DNA from: Hydractinia symbiolongicarpus
Lineage: Eukaryota; Cnidaria; Hydrozoa; Anthoathecata; Hydractiniidae
NCBI RefSeq assembly: GCF_029227915.1
Contig: NC_079877.1
Span: 3,596,001-3,660,000, forward strand
DNA length: 64,000 bases
Direction: 5' to 3'
The notes below the pieces were generated by a model. It saw nothing but the letters and a program-made list of their open reading frames with translations, made no database searches and was not told where the DNA came from. Numbering within the stretch: the stretch's first letter is position 1; the number at the start of each line of letters is the position of its first letter. Of the stretch, positions 1-10,854 are shown in pieces. The translations under genes and the position numbers were made by a program.

Positions 1-102
1 AATTATGCATGGAAATTTTGAGACGGTCCTTTAATGAAGATGCAAACACATTCAATTACTCAGTAGGCTTGCCAGATAACAACACTTTTCATATGTGTCA
101 TC

Positions 103-208
103 TGTTTAAGATGTTTACTATGTTTACTTCTGTTATATTTAGATTAGCTTTTAATTGTGTTGTATGACTGGGGGTTTTATCATCTCAGTAAATAAATTGA
201 AGTTAACA
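103..208 (+). repeat. 5' LTR of the copia element (106 bp)
   Basis: Begins TG, ends CA, and matches the 3' LTR over its whole length with a few substitutions and small indels. At 106 bp it is very short for an LTR; room for promoter plus polyadenylation signal is minimal. An AATAAA occurs near its 3' end (about 190-195). Confidence 0.93.
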
Positions 209-209
209 G

Positions 210-221
210 TGGTAGCAGAGG
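210..221 (+). promoter_or_regulatory. Primer-binding site, initiator-tRNA-Met type
   Basis: TGGTAGCAGAGG starts one base after the 5' LTR. Ty1/copia elements usually prime with initiator tRNA-Met and carry a TGGTATCAGAG-like site here; this differs at one position. It abuts the gag start at 222. Confidence 0.7.
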
Positions 222-1145
222 ATGAGTCACAATTACAAGATACCCCCAGTCTTTAATGACAAGAAGCCATATAATCGCTATGTTGATGAATTGAAAGCAT
301 GGACATTATTAACAGATTTAGAGAAGCAGAAGCAAGGCATCGCAGTGGCCTTATCTTTACCAGAAGAAGATTCAACACAAGTAAGAGATAAAGTGTTCAG
401 TGAGATTAGTATTGCTGATTTGAATAAAGAAGATGGAATAGACACTTTGATAGCGTTTATGGACAACTTGTTTAAGAAAGATGAATTAACTGATATGTAT
501 GAACATTACACAAACTTTGATCGTTATAAAAGAAAAAGTGATGAAACTATGAAGTCGTATATAATAGAATTTGAAAAGTTGTACAATAAAACAAAGAAAT
601 TTGATATGGCATTACCAGAAAGTGTTTTAGCATTCAAATTACTTGATGGAGCTTGTTTAAAACATTCGGACAGACAGCTTGTACTTACTGGTGTAAACTA
701 TGAAGAAGTAAATACTATGTTTAAACAAATGAAAAGTGCATTAAAAAAGTTTTTCGGAGAACAATCATTACCTACTAATAGCAATGAAAGCATAAAAGTT
801 GAACCATCTATTACTAAAACTTAACCTGTATTTATTACTGGAACTCATGGAAATTTAGTTAGACCTCAAAATGAACGTTTCAGATATGGTAACAGAAATA
901 ATTATGAACGAAACAATCAACGACCATTACGTAAAAGAAATAATCCACTTGATGAAAAGGGTGAACCACTTAGATGTCACATTTGTCAGTCAGTTATGCA
1001 CTTTGCACGGTTTTGTCCTCATGGGAATAAAACCTTTGACAAGCCAGTGTTCCAAGCAAGCGATGAAAATGATATGGTGGAAAAAGCAGTTCTTTTTACG
1101 GGCGCAGTAATTGAAGATAAGTGTTTTATTGTCAGAAGCTCTTAA
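222..1145 (+). pseudogene. copia gag (capsid plus zinc knuckle), split by an in-frame stop
   Basis: Translation opens at the ATG at 222 and runs 200 codons to a TAA at 822-824. The same frame then reopens to 1143-1145 and encodes a basic, Asn/Arg-rich stretch and a CX2CX4HX4C zinc knuckle (Cys codon at 975). Because capsid and knuckle share one frame, the TAA most likely truncates what was a single Gag protein. Gag packages the RNA in cytoplasmic virus-like particles. The first 200 residues resemble the UBN2-type capsid of copia elements in their charged, helical composition; that part is inference. Confidence 0.85.
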
Positions 1146-4100
1146 CTGTGCTGTACTAGATAGTGCTTGTTCAGCAACTGTTACTGGAGAAGATTGGCTT
1201 AAGTGTTATTTGGATTCACTAACAACAGAGCAAAAGTGTAAAATACAACGATCTCCCAGTGACACTGTTTTTCGATTCGGTGGTGGGGAAAGATTAAAAT
1301 CCAATGGCAAAGTTAAAATACCATGTAATATGGCTGGGAAGGAATGTGAAATTGTGACAGACATAGTTGAATGTGATATACCTCTTCTTCTTAGTAAAAC
1401 AGCTATGAAGAAAGCGGACATGAAATTAGATCTGGTAAACGACACTGCTGAAATATTTGGTACATTAGTTGATTTGCAGAATACAACATCAGGCCATTAT
1501 TGCGTACCCTTGAAAGAGGATGAAGTCTGTTTATCCAACTCAATATTGATAAATGAGTCGTTTAAAGAAAAAGAAAAGAAAGTTGTAAAATTGCACAAGC
1601 AATTTGGACATCCCACTGCAAAACGGTTAGCAAGTTTGTTGGTTGATGCAAAACTATATGATGAAGACTGTAAGAGAATCCTGGATCAAATTGAACAGGA
1701 CTGTGAAACATGCAAGAAGTTTAAACGGACACCACCTAGACCAGTGGTCTCACTGCCATTAGCTACTGATTTCAATCAGTGTGTTGTAATGGATCTTAAA
1801 GAATGGGTAAAAAGTAAAATATGGTTATTTTACCTCATTGATGCAGCTACTCGATTCACTTTAGCTACAGTAATTCGAAGCAAATTACCTTCTGTTATTA
1901 TTGACAAAACCATGCAGTTGTGGATTGGCAATGGATTTGGTGTTCCTGGACGCTTATTAGCAGACAATGGAGGAAAATTTGCTAATGAAGAGTACCGGGA
2001 TATGTGTGATAACCTAAATATTGAAGTTTTAAACACAGCAGCTTGTAGTCCATGGCAAAATGGATTGTGTGAAAGGAACCATGCAATTGTAGATGATTGT
2101 TTGAGAAAGATTCTTGATGAAAACCCAAAATTATCGTTGGAAGTTGGTTTGGTCTGGGCACTTAATGCCAAGAATTCCTTGCATATGAATTCTGGTTATA
2201 GTTCCTGTCAATTAGTTTTCGGACGGAATCCGAATTTGCCATCAGTGTTAAATGCAAATCCACCAGCTTTAGAGGGTGTAACCGTATCACATGTGTTTGC
2301 AAAGCATATTAATGCCCTTCATAATGCACGTAAAGCATTTATTAAAGCTGAAGCTTCAGAAAGAGTTAGATGAGCTTTGCGTCATCAGTTTCGAAGTACT
2401 AACACACAGTATTACACTGGAGAGAAAGTCTACTATAAACGTGATGATTCACCAAAGTGGAGGGGTCCTGCTAAAGTTATTGGTCAAGACGGCAAGGTTG
2501 TTTTTGTTCCGCAAGGCAGTGTGTATGTCAGAGTCCCACCTTGTCGATTAGTTAAAGTGGGTCAAGAATTTTCTGGCTCTAATCAGAACAAACTTGACAA
2601 TACAGATCTTAAAGAGAACAAAGATGTAGGTGATCATCAATCAGAAGTAGTGATTGATTTAGAGGTTGAAGAGTCAAATGCTACACCTGTGCAACAAGAA
2701 CAACGTAACAGAAGTGAACATGAGGAAAATGTTTCAGATGTACCAGAAGCAGAAATGAATTTGGAAGGAGAACAACAGGTGTCTGTTCGAAAAGAGCATG
2801 ATTTTCCCAAAGTTAACGACCATGTTGAAGTGAAAATGAAAGATGTACCAGAATGGTTTTCAGCAAAAGTGATAAGTAGAGGTGGAAAAGCTACAGGGAA
2901 GTACAGTAGTTGGTACAACATAAGGAAAGAAGGTACAAATGATGAAATGTGCCTAGATTTTAAGGATGTTGAAGATTGGAAAAAAGTTGAAAGTGTCAAT
3001 GTAGTTATTCTTCCAGAACACGTACATGATACTGTAGAGGCAGTTAAAGCAAAACAGAAGGAATTAGACAACTGGAAATTGTTTGATGTTGTTCGACAGG
3101 TTCCGGATTATAAACAAAGTAAGATATCAACAAGATGGATTATCACTGAAAAAGAAGTGGATTCCTCTAAAGTTGTTAAGGCACGTCTTGTTGTTAGAGG
3201 ATTTGAGGAAGAGCACAAACTGCAACGTGACTCACCAACCGCAGCTAAAGACACTCTTCGCATGTTTTTTGGAATAGCAGCCTGCAAGAATTGGAATTGT
3301 GTGGCATTAGATGTAAAGTCTGCATTTCTGCAAGGTCACACTATTGATCGTGATGTTTATGTTACACCACCCAAAGAAGCAAATGTTCCAGATGGATTCA
3401 CATGGAAGCTTGTTAAAGTCGTTTATGGCTTAAACGATGCTCCAAGAAATTGGTATTTAAGTGTACGTCAGACCTTATTAAAGCTGAAGGCAGAGCAGTC
3501 CACAGTAGATAAAGCACTTTTCTACTGGAAAGATACAGATAACAATCTGTGTGGCATCTTTATAATGCATGTAGATGATTTTGTACTTGCAGGAAATAAA
3601 ATTTTTGAAGCATCTATTATGTCACAGTTGATTAAGACCTATAAGGTTGGTAAGATAGAAGAGACCAACTTTAAATACATTGGGATAAACATTTCTCAAG
3701 ATGGTGGAAATATAACTATGGATCAAAAGCAGTATGTTGAATGCATTCAGGAAATACAGATTTCAAACAAACGATCCACTAGAAAGCGTGATGAACTCAA
3801 TGATGACGAATTACATGAACTTAGATCTGCAATAGGACAATTGAACTGGATAGCTACTCAAACTCGCCCAGATTTGGCTTTCGATGTGCTGGAATTAAGT
3901 GTTTCCATTAAAAACGCAAGAGTAGAGCATCTTTTGGTGGCTAACAAGGTTATAAAGAAAATGAAAGCCACTAACAATGTGTGCTTAATCTTTCCAAATA
4001 TGCCAAAGTATGAATTGTGGAAGTTGGTAGTCTTTTCAGATGCGTCATATGCAAACTTACCAGATGGCGTCTCCAGTGCTGGCGGTAGTATAGTGATTGT

Positions 4101-4518
4101 CGTTGCGGAGGATGGGAAATGTTTCCCAATTTCTTGGTGTTCAAAGAAGATCAAGAGGGTTGTTAAGAGTACCATTGCTGCTGAAGCCTTATCCTTAGTT
4201 AATGGTATTGATAATGCATACTACATAGGCTGTTTAATGTCACAGATTTTGTTTTCACAGAGAACAAATGAGAATTGTATTCCCATAACAGCTTATATTG
4301 GTAATAAATCTTTGTATGAAAATATTCATGCTACTACTCTGGTGTCAGAAAAACGTCGAATCGATATAGAAGCTATTCAACAAATGGTCAATGAAGGAAA
4401 AGTTTCTGTTCTATGGGTACCTGCATCATTACAATTGTCAGATAGAATGACCAAGCAAGGAGCATCCTTGCAGCGGTTGATGAATGTTTTAACGAATGGG
4501 AAGATTACGTTTGATTGA
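1111..4518 (+). pseudogene. copia pol: protease, integrase, reverse transcriptase, RNase H
   Basis: The pol frame is offset +1 from gag and overlaps it by 32 nt (1111-1142). A protease active site LDSACSATV lies at about 1156. The integrase zinc-binding HHCC motif follows (about 1600-1720), then the DDE core with the Asp of VMDLKEW, the Asp of LLADNGG and the Glu of NGLCERNH. A TGA at 2371-2373 interrupts the frame; the same frame continues from 2377. RT shows the YGLNDAPRNWY block and the catalytic HVDDF (about 3571). RNase H begins with FSDASYA (about 4034) and includes the AAEALSL block. The reading ends at TGA 4516-4518. The stop could be a recent CGA-to-TGA change, which is inference. 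Confidence 0.92.
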
Positions 4519-4698
4519 TTACGTTATGAGCAAGTTGTTGTAGCCCCTAGGAAGATGATATGTCAGGGACAATAATTCTTGTTGTTGAACGAATCAAAAA
4601 AGAAAACGAACAAAACTACATTCTTTTATTTTTAAACATTTCATTTTGTTCAGAAGACAGTTATTGCAGAATGCTATCTCTCTTAAAAGATGGGAGAA

Positions 4699-4805
4699 TG
4701 TTTAAGATGTTTACTATGTTTACTACTGTTATATTTTAGATTAGTTTTTAATTGTGTTGTATGACTGGGTTTTTATCTATCTCAGTAAATAAATTGAAGT
4801 TAACA
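4699..4805 (+). repeat. 3' LTR of the copia element (107 bp), with preceding polypurine tract
   Basis: Matches the 5' LTR. The A/G-rich run just upstream (about 4685-4698) is the expected plus-strand primer. The flanking TCATC at 4806-4810 repeats the bases before the 5' LTR. Confidence 0.93.
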
Positions 4806-5117
4806 TCATCACGCACCTTAAATTATGAAAACTGAATAATCACTCTACTCAAGGCAAGACACGTGAAATTCATCATGCATCTACAGTACAGTCTGAATGT
4901 AATCTATACCGCAGACGCGAAACTTGCATGAATAGTTACACAGAACAATAACATTGCGATAGCTTTTGTTTTTTTAAGAAAATAATTGCCTCGCTGATAA
5001 ACAACGACCCCACGCGATCGATTGTTTAATCACAATAGGTTGCAAGATCAATTTTAGCAATCTAGTTTGCGCAAACTCTTTTGAAATTTTTAATTGCAGT
5101 AATTAAATATAAAAGTT

Positions 5118-5540
5118 TAGATTGCATTTTAAAAGTTTAAAAACGAAAAGCGGCGATAGAAATGTTTTTTAAGATCGCATTTTAAAAGTTTATAAACAAG
5201 AAGCGGCGATAGGAATGATATTTTTAAGATCACATTTTAAAAGTTTAAAAACAAAAAGCGGCAATAGAAATGTTTTTTAAGATCGCATTTTAAAAGTTTA
5301 TAAACGAAAAGCGGCAATAGAATTGTTTTTTTAAATCGCATTTTAAATGTTTAAAAACAAAAAGGGGCAATAGAAATGTTTTTAAGATCCCATTTTAAAA
5401 GTTTATAAACGAGAAGCGGGATAGGAATGTTTTTAAGATCGCATTTTAAAAGTTTATAAACGAAAAGCGGCGATAGAAATGTTTTTTTTAAATCGCATTT
5501 TAAAAGTTTATAAACGAAAAGCGGCGATATAAATGTTTTT
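5118..5540. repeat. Minisatellite, about eight diverged copies of a ~52-bp unit
   Basis: Each copy contains a GCATTTTAAAAGTTTA stretch followed by AAGCGGCGATAGAAATG with single-base changes and small indels. The array lies inside the TIR element, between its left end and the non-LTR insertion. Reading frames through the array on the minus strand are repeat artefacts. Confidence 0.85.
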
Positions 5541-5979
5541 ATTTGTATCAATAAAAAAGTATGCGGAAGGATTATTTTACGTTGTTTGTTATAAAGGAAA
5601 TGTTTTCATCGAGAAATGTAGATATTGTATTGTATTTATTTCTGAATATACACCATTTGTTTTACAAAAATAAACTGTAGTTGTATTCTTTTAATAAAAA
5701 AACGCGCGAGTCGTTTAATAGTTGTGAACAATGCTTCTCACATGTTTTTTAAATTAAACGCGCCGGAATCTTTTTAAGTAATTAAATCAACAATACATTC
5801 TCGCGCAATGTATTATAAAACTTTGCGAAAGATTTTCATTATTTAATTAATCCACGCTAATGACTTTGGAAAGAGTGGAAGTCAGGTGGTAGTAAAAATA
5901 TTTACTTAGAAGCTAAGCGTCGGGCTTGTACAGCAGTGTATAAGGCAAAATCAGAAGCAGAGAGAAACAGATTTGCAGA

Positions 5980-6765
5980 TAATAATAATAATAATAATAA
6001 TAAATATTTAAAGTGGCTAGCCCAGAAAATCACAAAAACCTATAGTTAGTGGATTGTTTCCACTGGGGGCCACTAGAACAAAAAAGAAACAAAAAATGAT
6101 AAACCTTAGACTGCCTCAGCTCAATCAAACATAGTAACATTTATAATCTGTGAAAATTGAAAAGAAAAAGAATAAAAAACAAAAATTAAAAAGTTAAAAA
6201 GTGATCTCCATTAGAATTTGCCAAATACATTCGAGATGGAAGTCTTAAACGAAAGCAGACTTCCATCACAGGTCACTTGGTCTGGAAGATTATTCCACAC
6301 TTTTGCAGCTCTAAATGGGAAGGCTTTTTTGCCAAATTCCGTGTTGACCAAGGGAAGTGTGAACCTGTTTTTTGAAGCTCCTCTTGTTTGATGATTATGA
6401 CAGTTTTTTGTCAAAAGGAATTTTGAGCGCATGTAATCAGGAGCAATGTGATTCATGGCTTTGAAAACTAATATGGCATCGTTTTTTATGAGTAAATTAT
6501 TCATTGAATATTCCCTCTCTTTCCCAAGAAAGGTACGGACACATTTTAATCGTTTTTCTAGTTTTCCCAATCTACCTTGGGTGGCACAAGCCCATGCCGA
6601 GGAGCAGTAGTGGAAATATGGCATGACAAGTGCATTAATTAAAAGGTTTTTTGTGTGAGGTGTTAAACAGGATGCAATGGTTCTAATTTTAGAATATTTA
6701 ATTAGTATTTTTCTATTTATGTCATTAATGTGCTTTTCCCATTGCATTTTTTGATCAAATGTGTT
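5980..6765 (-). mobile_element. 5'-truncated CR1/jockey-type non-LTR fragment
   Basis: On the minus strand, 6211 to about 6760 encodes the C-terminal part of a non-LTR ORF2: a WEKHINDINRKI block, an LLINALVMPYFHYCSSAW block and an AAKVWNNLP block, a combination typical of CR1/jockey/Rex-like elements (family knowledge). Downstream of the stop, a ~200-bp 3' tail ends in an (AAT)n run at 5980-6002, the usual microsatellite terminus. The RT catalytic region is absent, so the copy was dead on arrival. The first eleven residues of the open frame come from the host LINE on the other strand. Confidence 0.8.
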
Positions 6766-8671
6766 AAGAAGGGAAGACCAGCGCAATGAGGTATTCAAGA
6801 TAGCAAAGCAAATGAAGAAGACTAATCAAGATATTGTAGGTGAGAAGTGTATACGTAATGATGAAGGTGTTTTGGCTAGCACAGAGGAGGAGAAAAGGGT
6901 AGCTTGGAAGAATCATTATCAGAGGTTGCTTAACACTGAGTTTGATTGGGACGAGGATAATTTGTCTGATGATGATGTCGTAGAAGGGCCAGCCATGCAG
7001 ATCAAGACAGAATGGGTAGTGGAGGCTATTAGGAAAATGAAGATTGGCAAGGCTGCAGGAGTATCAGGTATTGTTGCAGAGATGGTAAAAGCATCTGGAT
7101 ATATTGGAGTTGAGCTTATTACAAGTCTTGCTAACCAGATTATAAAGGATGGTGCTATTCCGAGTGAGTGGCAGTCGAGTGTAATAGTGAATTGTTTCAA
7201 GGGCAAGGGTGATGCATTAGAAAGGGGTAACTATAGAGGTTTGAAGTTGGTTGATCAAGTAATGAAAGTTATTGAAAGAGTGATTGATAAGTTACTTAGA
7301 GAAAGAATTGATATAGATAAGATGCAATTTGGTTTTGTTCCAGGGCGTGGCACTACAGATGCAATATTTTTACTCAGACAGCTTCAGGAAAAGTATTTAG
7401 GAAAGAGAAAGAATCTCTATTTTGCCTTTGTAGATTTAGAGAAAGCTTTTGATAGAGTGCCACGTAAAGTTATTTGGTGGGCTATGAGAAAATTAGGTGT
7501 GGATGAGTGGCTAGTTACGATGGTTCAGTCTATGTACAGCAATGCTAGAAGTCGTGTCAGGATTAACGATTCACTTAGTGATGAATTTAGTGTAAATGTT
7601 GGTGTACATCAGGGTTCTGTACTTAGTCCTTTGTTGTTTATTCTAGTCTTAGAAGCGCTGTCGATGGAGTTCAGAACAGGTTGCCCATGGGAGTTATTGT
7701 ATGCAGATGATTTGGTTCTCATAGCAGAGTCGATGGAAGAATTAGTTGAAAAGTTTGAGAAGTGGAAGAAAGGACTAGAAGAGAAAGGGCTGAAGGTAAA
7801 CACAGCAAAGTCTAAAGTCATGATAAGTAGCATTGCAGCCAAGTGTGACCTTGTAGTTGGAAAGTGGCCTTGTGGAGTTTGCAGGAAAGGGGTTGGTAGT
7901 AACTCAATTTTTTGTCAGACTTGCAAGCATTGGGTACATAAGAAGTGCAGTAGTATTAGTGGAAGGTTAAGAGCTGGCATACAGTTTGTATGCAAGCGTT
8001 GCAAAGGTGAGATTATAGAGAATAAAGTATTTCCAGCTTTAATGATGTACAACAGTGGCTCGTTAGAGATAGTTAAGAACTTCTGTTATTTAGGTGATAT
8101 GTTGGGCAGTGAAGGGGGTGTTGGAAGAAGTGTTACTTGCAGGATAGGTTCTGCTTGGAAAAAGTTTAGAGAGTTACTTCCTTTATTGACTAGCAGAGTC
8201 CTGTCAATTGAGGTAAAAGGTAGGTTGTATGAGGCCTGTGTAAGAAGTGTTATGTTGTACGGTAGTGAGACATGGGCAGTGAAGCAGGAAGATCTTGACC
8301 GTTTAGAAAGGAATGATATGAGAATGGTTAGGTGGATGTGTAATGCCAGTCTGAGAGACAGAAAGAGTTCAGATGAGCTAAGACGCAGGCTAAGTCTCTG
8401 TAGAATTAAAGATGTTATCCAGATAAGAAGATTGAATTGGCTGGGGCACTTGGAAAGAATGGAGGAGGATAATTGGGTAAGAAAGTGTAGAGACTTGATA
8501 GTTCCTGGGGCAAAGCCCAGAGGCAGGCCGAGAAAGACTTGGCAGGAGGTTATAAGGACAGACTTGATAGAGAGGAAGTTGAGTTTAGATCTAACACAGT
8601 CTAGATCAGATTGGAAGAGGGTCATTAATATACCCCGTCCAACCCATGCTAGCATGGAAAACGGACGCTAA
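6761..8671 (+). CDS. Non-LTR retrotransposon ORF2 fragment: reverse transcriptase with PHD-like zinc finger
   Basis: An uninterrupted 636-codon frame. RT blocks in order: KAAGVSGIVAEM (near residue 97), FGFVPGRGTTDAIF, FVDLEKAFDRVPR (near residue 222), HQGSVLSPLLF, and catalytic YADD (near residue 313). At about residues 370-417 there is a Cys/His cluster starting CGVC, with CQTC, WVHKKC and CKRC, the spacing of a PHD/RING-type zinc finger. The C-terminus has the RLNWLGHLERM and GAKPRGRPRKTW blocks common to this LINE group. The N-terminal endonuclease is missing, and the first codons are contributed by the junction with the nested insertion, so this is a fragment and not a host gene. Confidence 0.9.
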   Translation: MLRREDQRNEVFKIAKQMKKTNQDIVGEKCIRNDEGVLASTEEEKRVAWKNHYQRLLNTEFDWDEDNLSDDDVVEGPAMQIKTEWVVEAIRKMKIGKAAGVSGIVAEMVKASGYIGVELITSLANQIIKDGAIPSEWQSSVIVNCFKGKGDALERGNYRGLKLVDQVMKVIERVIDKLLRERIDIDKMQFGFVPGRGTTDAIFLLRQLQEKYLGKRKNLYFAFVDLEKAFDRVPRKVIWWAMRKLGVDEWLVTMVQSMYSNARSRVRINDSLSDEFSVNVGVHQGSVLSPLLFILVLEALSMEFRTGCPWELLYADDLVLIAESMEELVEKFEKWKKGLEEKGLKVNTAKSKVMISSIAAKCDLVVGKWPCGVCRKGVGSNSIFCQTCKHWVHKKCSSISGRLRAGIQFVCKRCKGEIIENKVFPALMMYNSGSLEIVKNFCYLGDMLGSEGGVGRSVTCRIGSAWKKFRELLPLLTSRVLSIEVKGRLYEACVRSVMLYGSETWAVKQEDLDRLERNDMRMVRWMCNASLRDRKSSDELRRRLSLCRIKDVIQIRRLNWLGHLERMEEDNWVRKCRDLIVPGAKPRGRPRKTWQEVIRTDLIERKLSLDLTQSRSDWKRVINIPRPTHASMENGR

Positions 8672-8924
8672 GCCGAGAATGATGATGATGATGATGCTAA
8701 TACTGAAGTGAATAGCTTATCAATACATTTACACAATGCATATCGCTATTACAAGAAATATAATTGCTCTGATATTTCTTCGCGAGTGCATTGTTTTTTA
8801 ACACGCAAATATAAACTCGCAAAACCCTTAAGGAATTTAATTATAACAAAAGAAAAACGACTGCCGTCCTCCAAGGGTGTGATATTAGCGTGTACGCGGT
8901 AGATTACATTCAGACTGTACTGTA

Positions 8925-9849
8925 TGACAATCGAGGTGAGTGAAGTTGTAAATAAGTCACCAAACAAAAAAGAAGCAAATAAAACTAAAAAACAATGCTT
9001 CAAAAACTCTGCACTGCCGCTCTTCAGAATGTAATAATTGCACGCCAAAATCATAAGCAAGGCGTGCGGTACTGATTGCACGTCTGTATTAGTGTAGGCG
9101 ACCTAGACTGTAGTTGTTTTGATTTCATTTTGAGAACAATAGGCATGCGCTCACTTTTGTGAAGGTAAAAAAAGCAGGACAAGGTAAAATAGTAATTATT
9201 TGAAATTTAAGATTTTTTGCGGTAACATAAGATTCAAGAGGGAGTGGAATAAAATTTTAACTTTATTCTTCTATTTCTTCTTAAAAAATTTTACTAAATT
9301 TGAGTGAATATATATTTTTTGGATGGATTTCTTTTATTACTGTAATCTGTTATTTATATTCTCTGCCTACAGAAATGCTTGCAAAAGTGCACAAAAAACC
9401 GCTAACTTTTTAACTTATGTATATAAACATTGGCAAACCATCTCTATATACCTTTCTTATAAAGTTTTTACTGACGGAAACCTACATTATACTGTTTTGC
9501 GTCAGCATTTACCATTTAACATAATCAAAAAAATGATGATGTGAACTTTGGTGTTTATGATTTAACTTGGCGATCACAATTACATGTTGTTGGCAAAAAT
9601 GTTGACTAACTGTTATTTAGGTCTCTAAAACAGATGGCTGGCTAGATGTCCTTAAGAACCTTTAACAAGGAAATACTAGAGAAAGTCTCCCTCTCAAAAA
9701 AGTAACAAACGATGTTGGGTGTCAAACTGATTACAATAACAATAAGAAATACTTAACGGAATTAATGAAATAAAAAATAAAATTTAAAGATTAGGTCATT
9801 GTTTTTCTGTGTTACTCGAACAAAACTAAAATAAGTGGTTCTTGACGGC
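8925..9849. other. Spacer without recognised gene
   Basis: AT-rich sequence between the TIR element and the SINE-like repeat. Open frames here are short and without recognisable motifs. A stretch near 9545-9600 resembles 29330-29400 in the C2CD5 intron, suggesting a dispersed repeat. Confidence 0.5.
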
Positions 9850-10132
9850 AATTCAACATGGGCGAGTGAATGTTACCATAGCCCCGGGTTAACCCAAGCC
9901 ATGTGAGGGAAATTGGGAAGATGGCACACTGTGTGGGCCGTTGGATGTTGCCGGAAGTTGTTTAGTAGAGCGCAGGCTCTAATTGGGTCTGCGTAGCTCA
10001 AAATGAGCATTAAATACTCTAGGACTCTCCATCTACGCCATGGCCCCTCCTGGAAATAATAGACAGGGTATATCCCTCGATATTTGTGAGGCTAGCCATG
10101 TAAAATATGCACATCTATCTATCTATCTATCT
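9850..10132 (+). mobile_element. SINE-like dispersed repeat with (ATCT)n tail
   Basis: A GC-richer block than its surroundings, containing GCGCAGGCTCT and CTCTAGGACTCTCCATCTA, that ends in an ATCT microsatellite (10113-10132). A second partial copy of its 3' half lies at 10453-10545. GC content, abrupt ends and microsatellite tail fit a SINE, but I do not recognise a clear tRNA head. Confidence 0.5.
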
Positions 10133-10452
10133 CACCCTTAAGAAGACATGAGACTGAGCATTACCATGTGCGTCTGTTACTATAGCGTTTTTATAAGAGC
10201 ATTTGACTGATGAATCTAAATAAGAAAGAATTGACATAAAAAAGAAAATTTAGAAATAAAATGTGATATGCGAAGAAAAGATTGTCTCTGCAAAATTTTG
10301 CCGAAGTAAACTTGATTTATTTTTCAAATCACTATTATCTCAGCATTTACATTGGGCGGATGTGAATTAGAAAGGTTGATATTTGTGGCAAATAATCGTA
10401 CCAACAGTGCTCTTCTGCCTACTACACAATATTAAATCTCATTTTTAAGGAA

Positions 10453-10545
10453 TTTCTGTACTCTAGGACTCCCCATCTAAGCCATGGTGGCCCCTGCATA
10501 TAATAGACAGGGTATATCACTTGATATTTGTGACACTAGCTACCG
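10453..10545 (+). repeat. Second, partial copy of the SINE-like repeat
   Basis: CTCTAGGACTCCCCATCTA, then GCCATGG and AATAGACAGGGTATATC, matching 10016-10105 with scattered substitutions. It lacks the 5' half and the ATCT tail. Confidence 0.6.
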
Positions 10546-10854
10546 TTTTTGCTTTCTAAACTTGTAGATATCCATGTGTTTCCTCGCCGCCCGTGTAATG
10601 CGGACCAATACGGACACGGTTAAAAGTTCTTGTTTTTTGAAAGATAAAATCCATTGCCCGTAACTACACAACAGGAACAGCAAACGGCAACGACTTCATT
10701 TAGCACCGGGCTAAGTGGTCCCGACACACGACGTACAACATAACTAACAACCTTCATACTTTATCGACATAAAAAGCCGACAGACGTTCAGTCATACTTC
10801 TCCAACCAAATGGACCCGACAAATGAAACCGCATTATCCGACATCCTCTCTATA

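Larger units (their letters stand above)
103..4805 (+). mobile_element. Ty1/copia LTR retrotransposon, structurally complete, coding broken
   Basis: The element has two near-identical LTRs (103-208 and 4699-4805) starting TGTTTAAG and ending GTTAACA, and a 5-bp target duplication TCATC on both sides (98-102 and 4806-4810). A primer-binding site follows the 5' LTR and a purine tract precedes the 3' LTR. Inside, the order is capsid, zinc knuckle, protease, integrase, reverse transcriptase, RNase H, which is the Ty1/copia order (integrase before RT). Three lesions break the reading: a TAA in gag, a frame offset between gag and pol, and a TGA between integrase and RT. The LTRs differ at roughly six sites by eye, so the insertion is not very recent. 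Confidence 0.95.
5868..8695 (+). mobile_element. 5'-truncated non-LTR retrotransposon, interrupted by another one
   Basis: Coding sequence starts abruptly near 5872 (reading WKEWKSGGSKNIYLEAKRR), runs to 5979, is interrupted by a minus-strand insertion, and resumes at about 6765 in the ORF that ends at 8671. The 3' end is a short ATG/GAT repeat tail (about 8679-8695), as in many LINEs. Possible target duplication: GCTAATGACT at 5856-5865 against GCTAATACT at 8696-8704. The whole insert sits inside the TIR element. Confidence 0.8.
4884..8922. mobile_element. DNA transposon with Tc1/mariner-like ends, invaded by two non-LTR elements
   Basis: The left end (4884-4912) starts CAGTACAGTCTGAATGTAAT; the right end (8896-8922) is its reverse complement over about 27 bp with one 2-bp gap. 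A TA dinucleotide flanks both ends (4882-4883, 8923-8924), as expected of Tc1/mariner-type insertion. Removing the non-LTR insertion leaves about 1.2 kb, containing the minisatellite at 5118-5540 and no transposase, so it is a non-autonomous element. Assignment to mariner rests only on the TA duplication. Confidence 0.7.

Noticed and set aside
871-1110. 79-codon frame between gag and pol
   Set aside because: Alternative frame over the gag zinc-knuckle region; the CCHC motif is in the gag frame.
8086-8655. 189-codon minus-strand frame
   Set aside because: Antisense shadow of the LINE RT coding frame; no motifs of its own.
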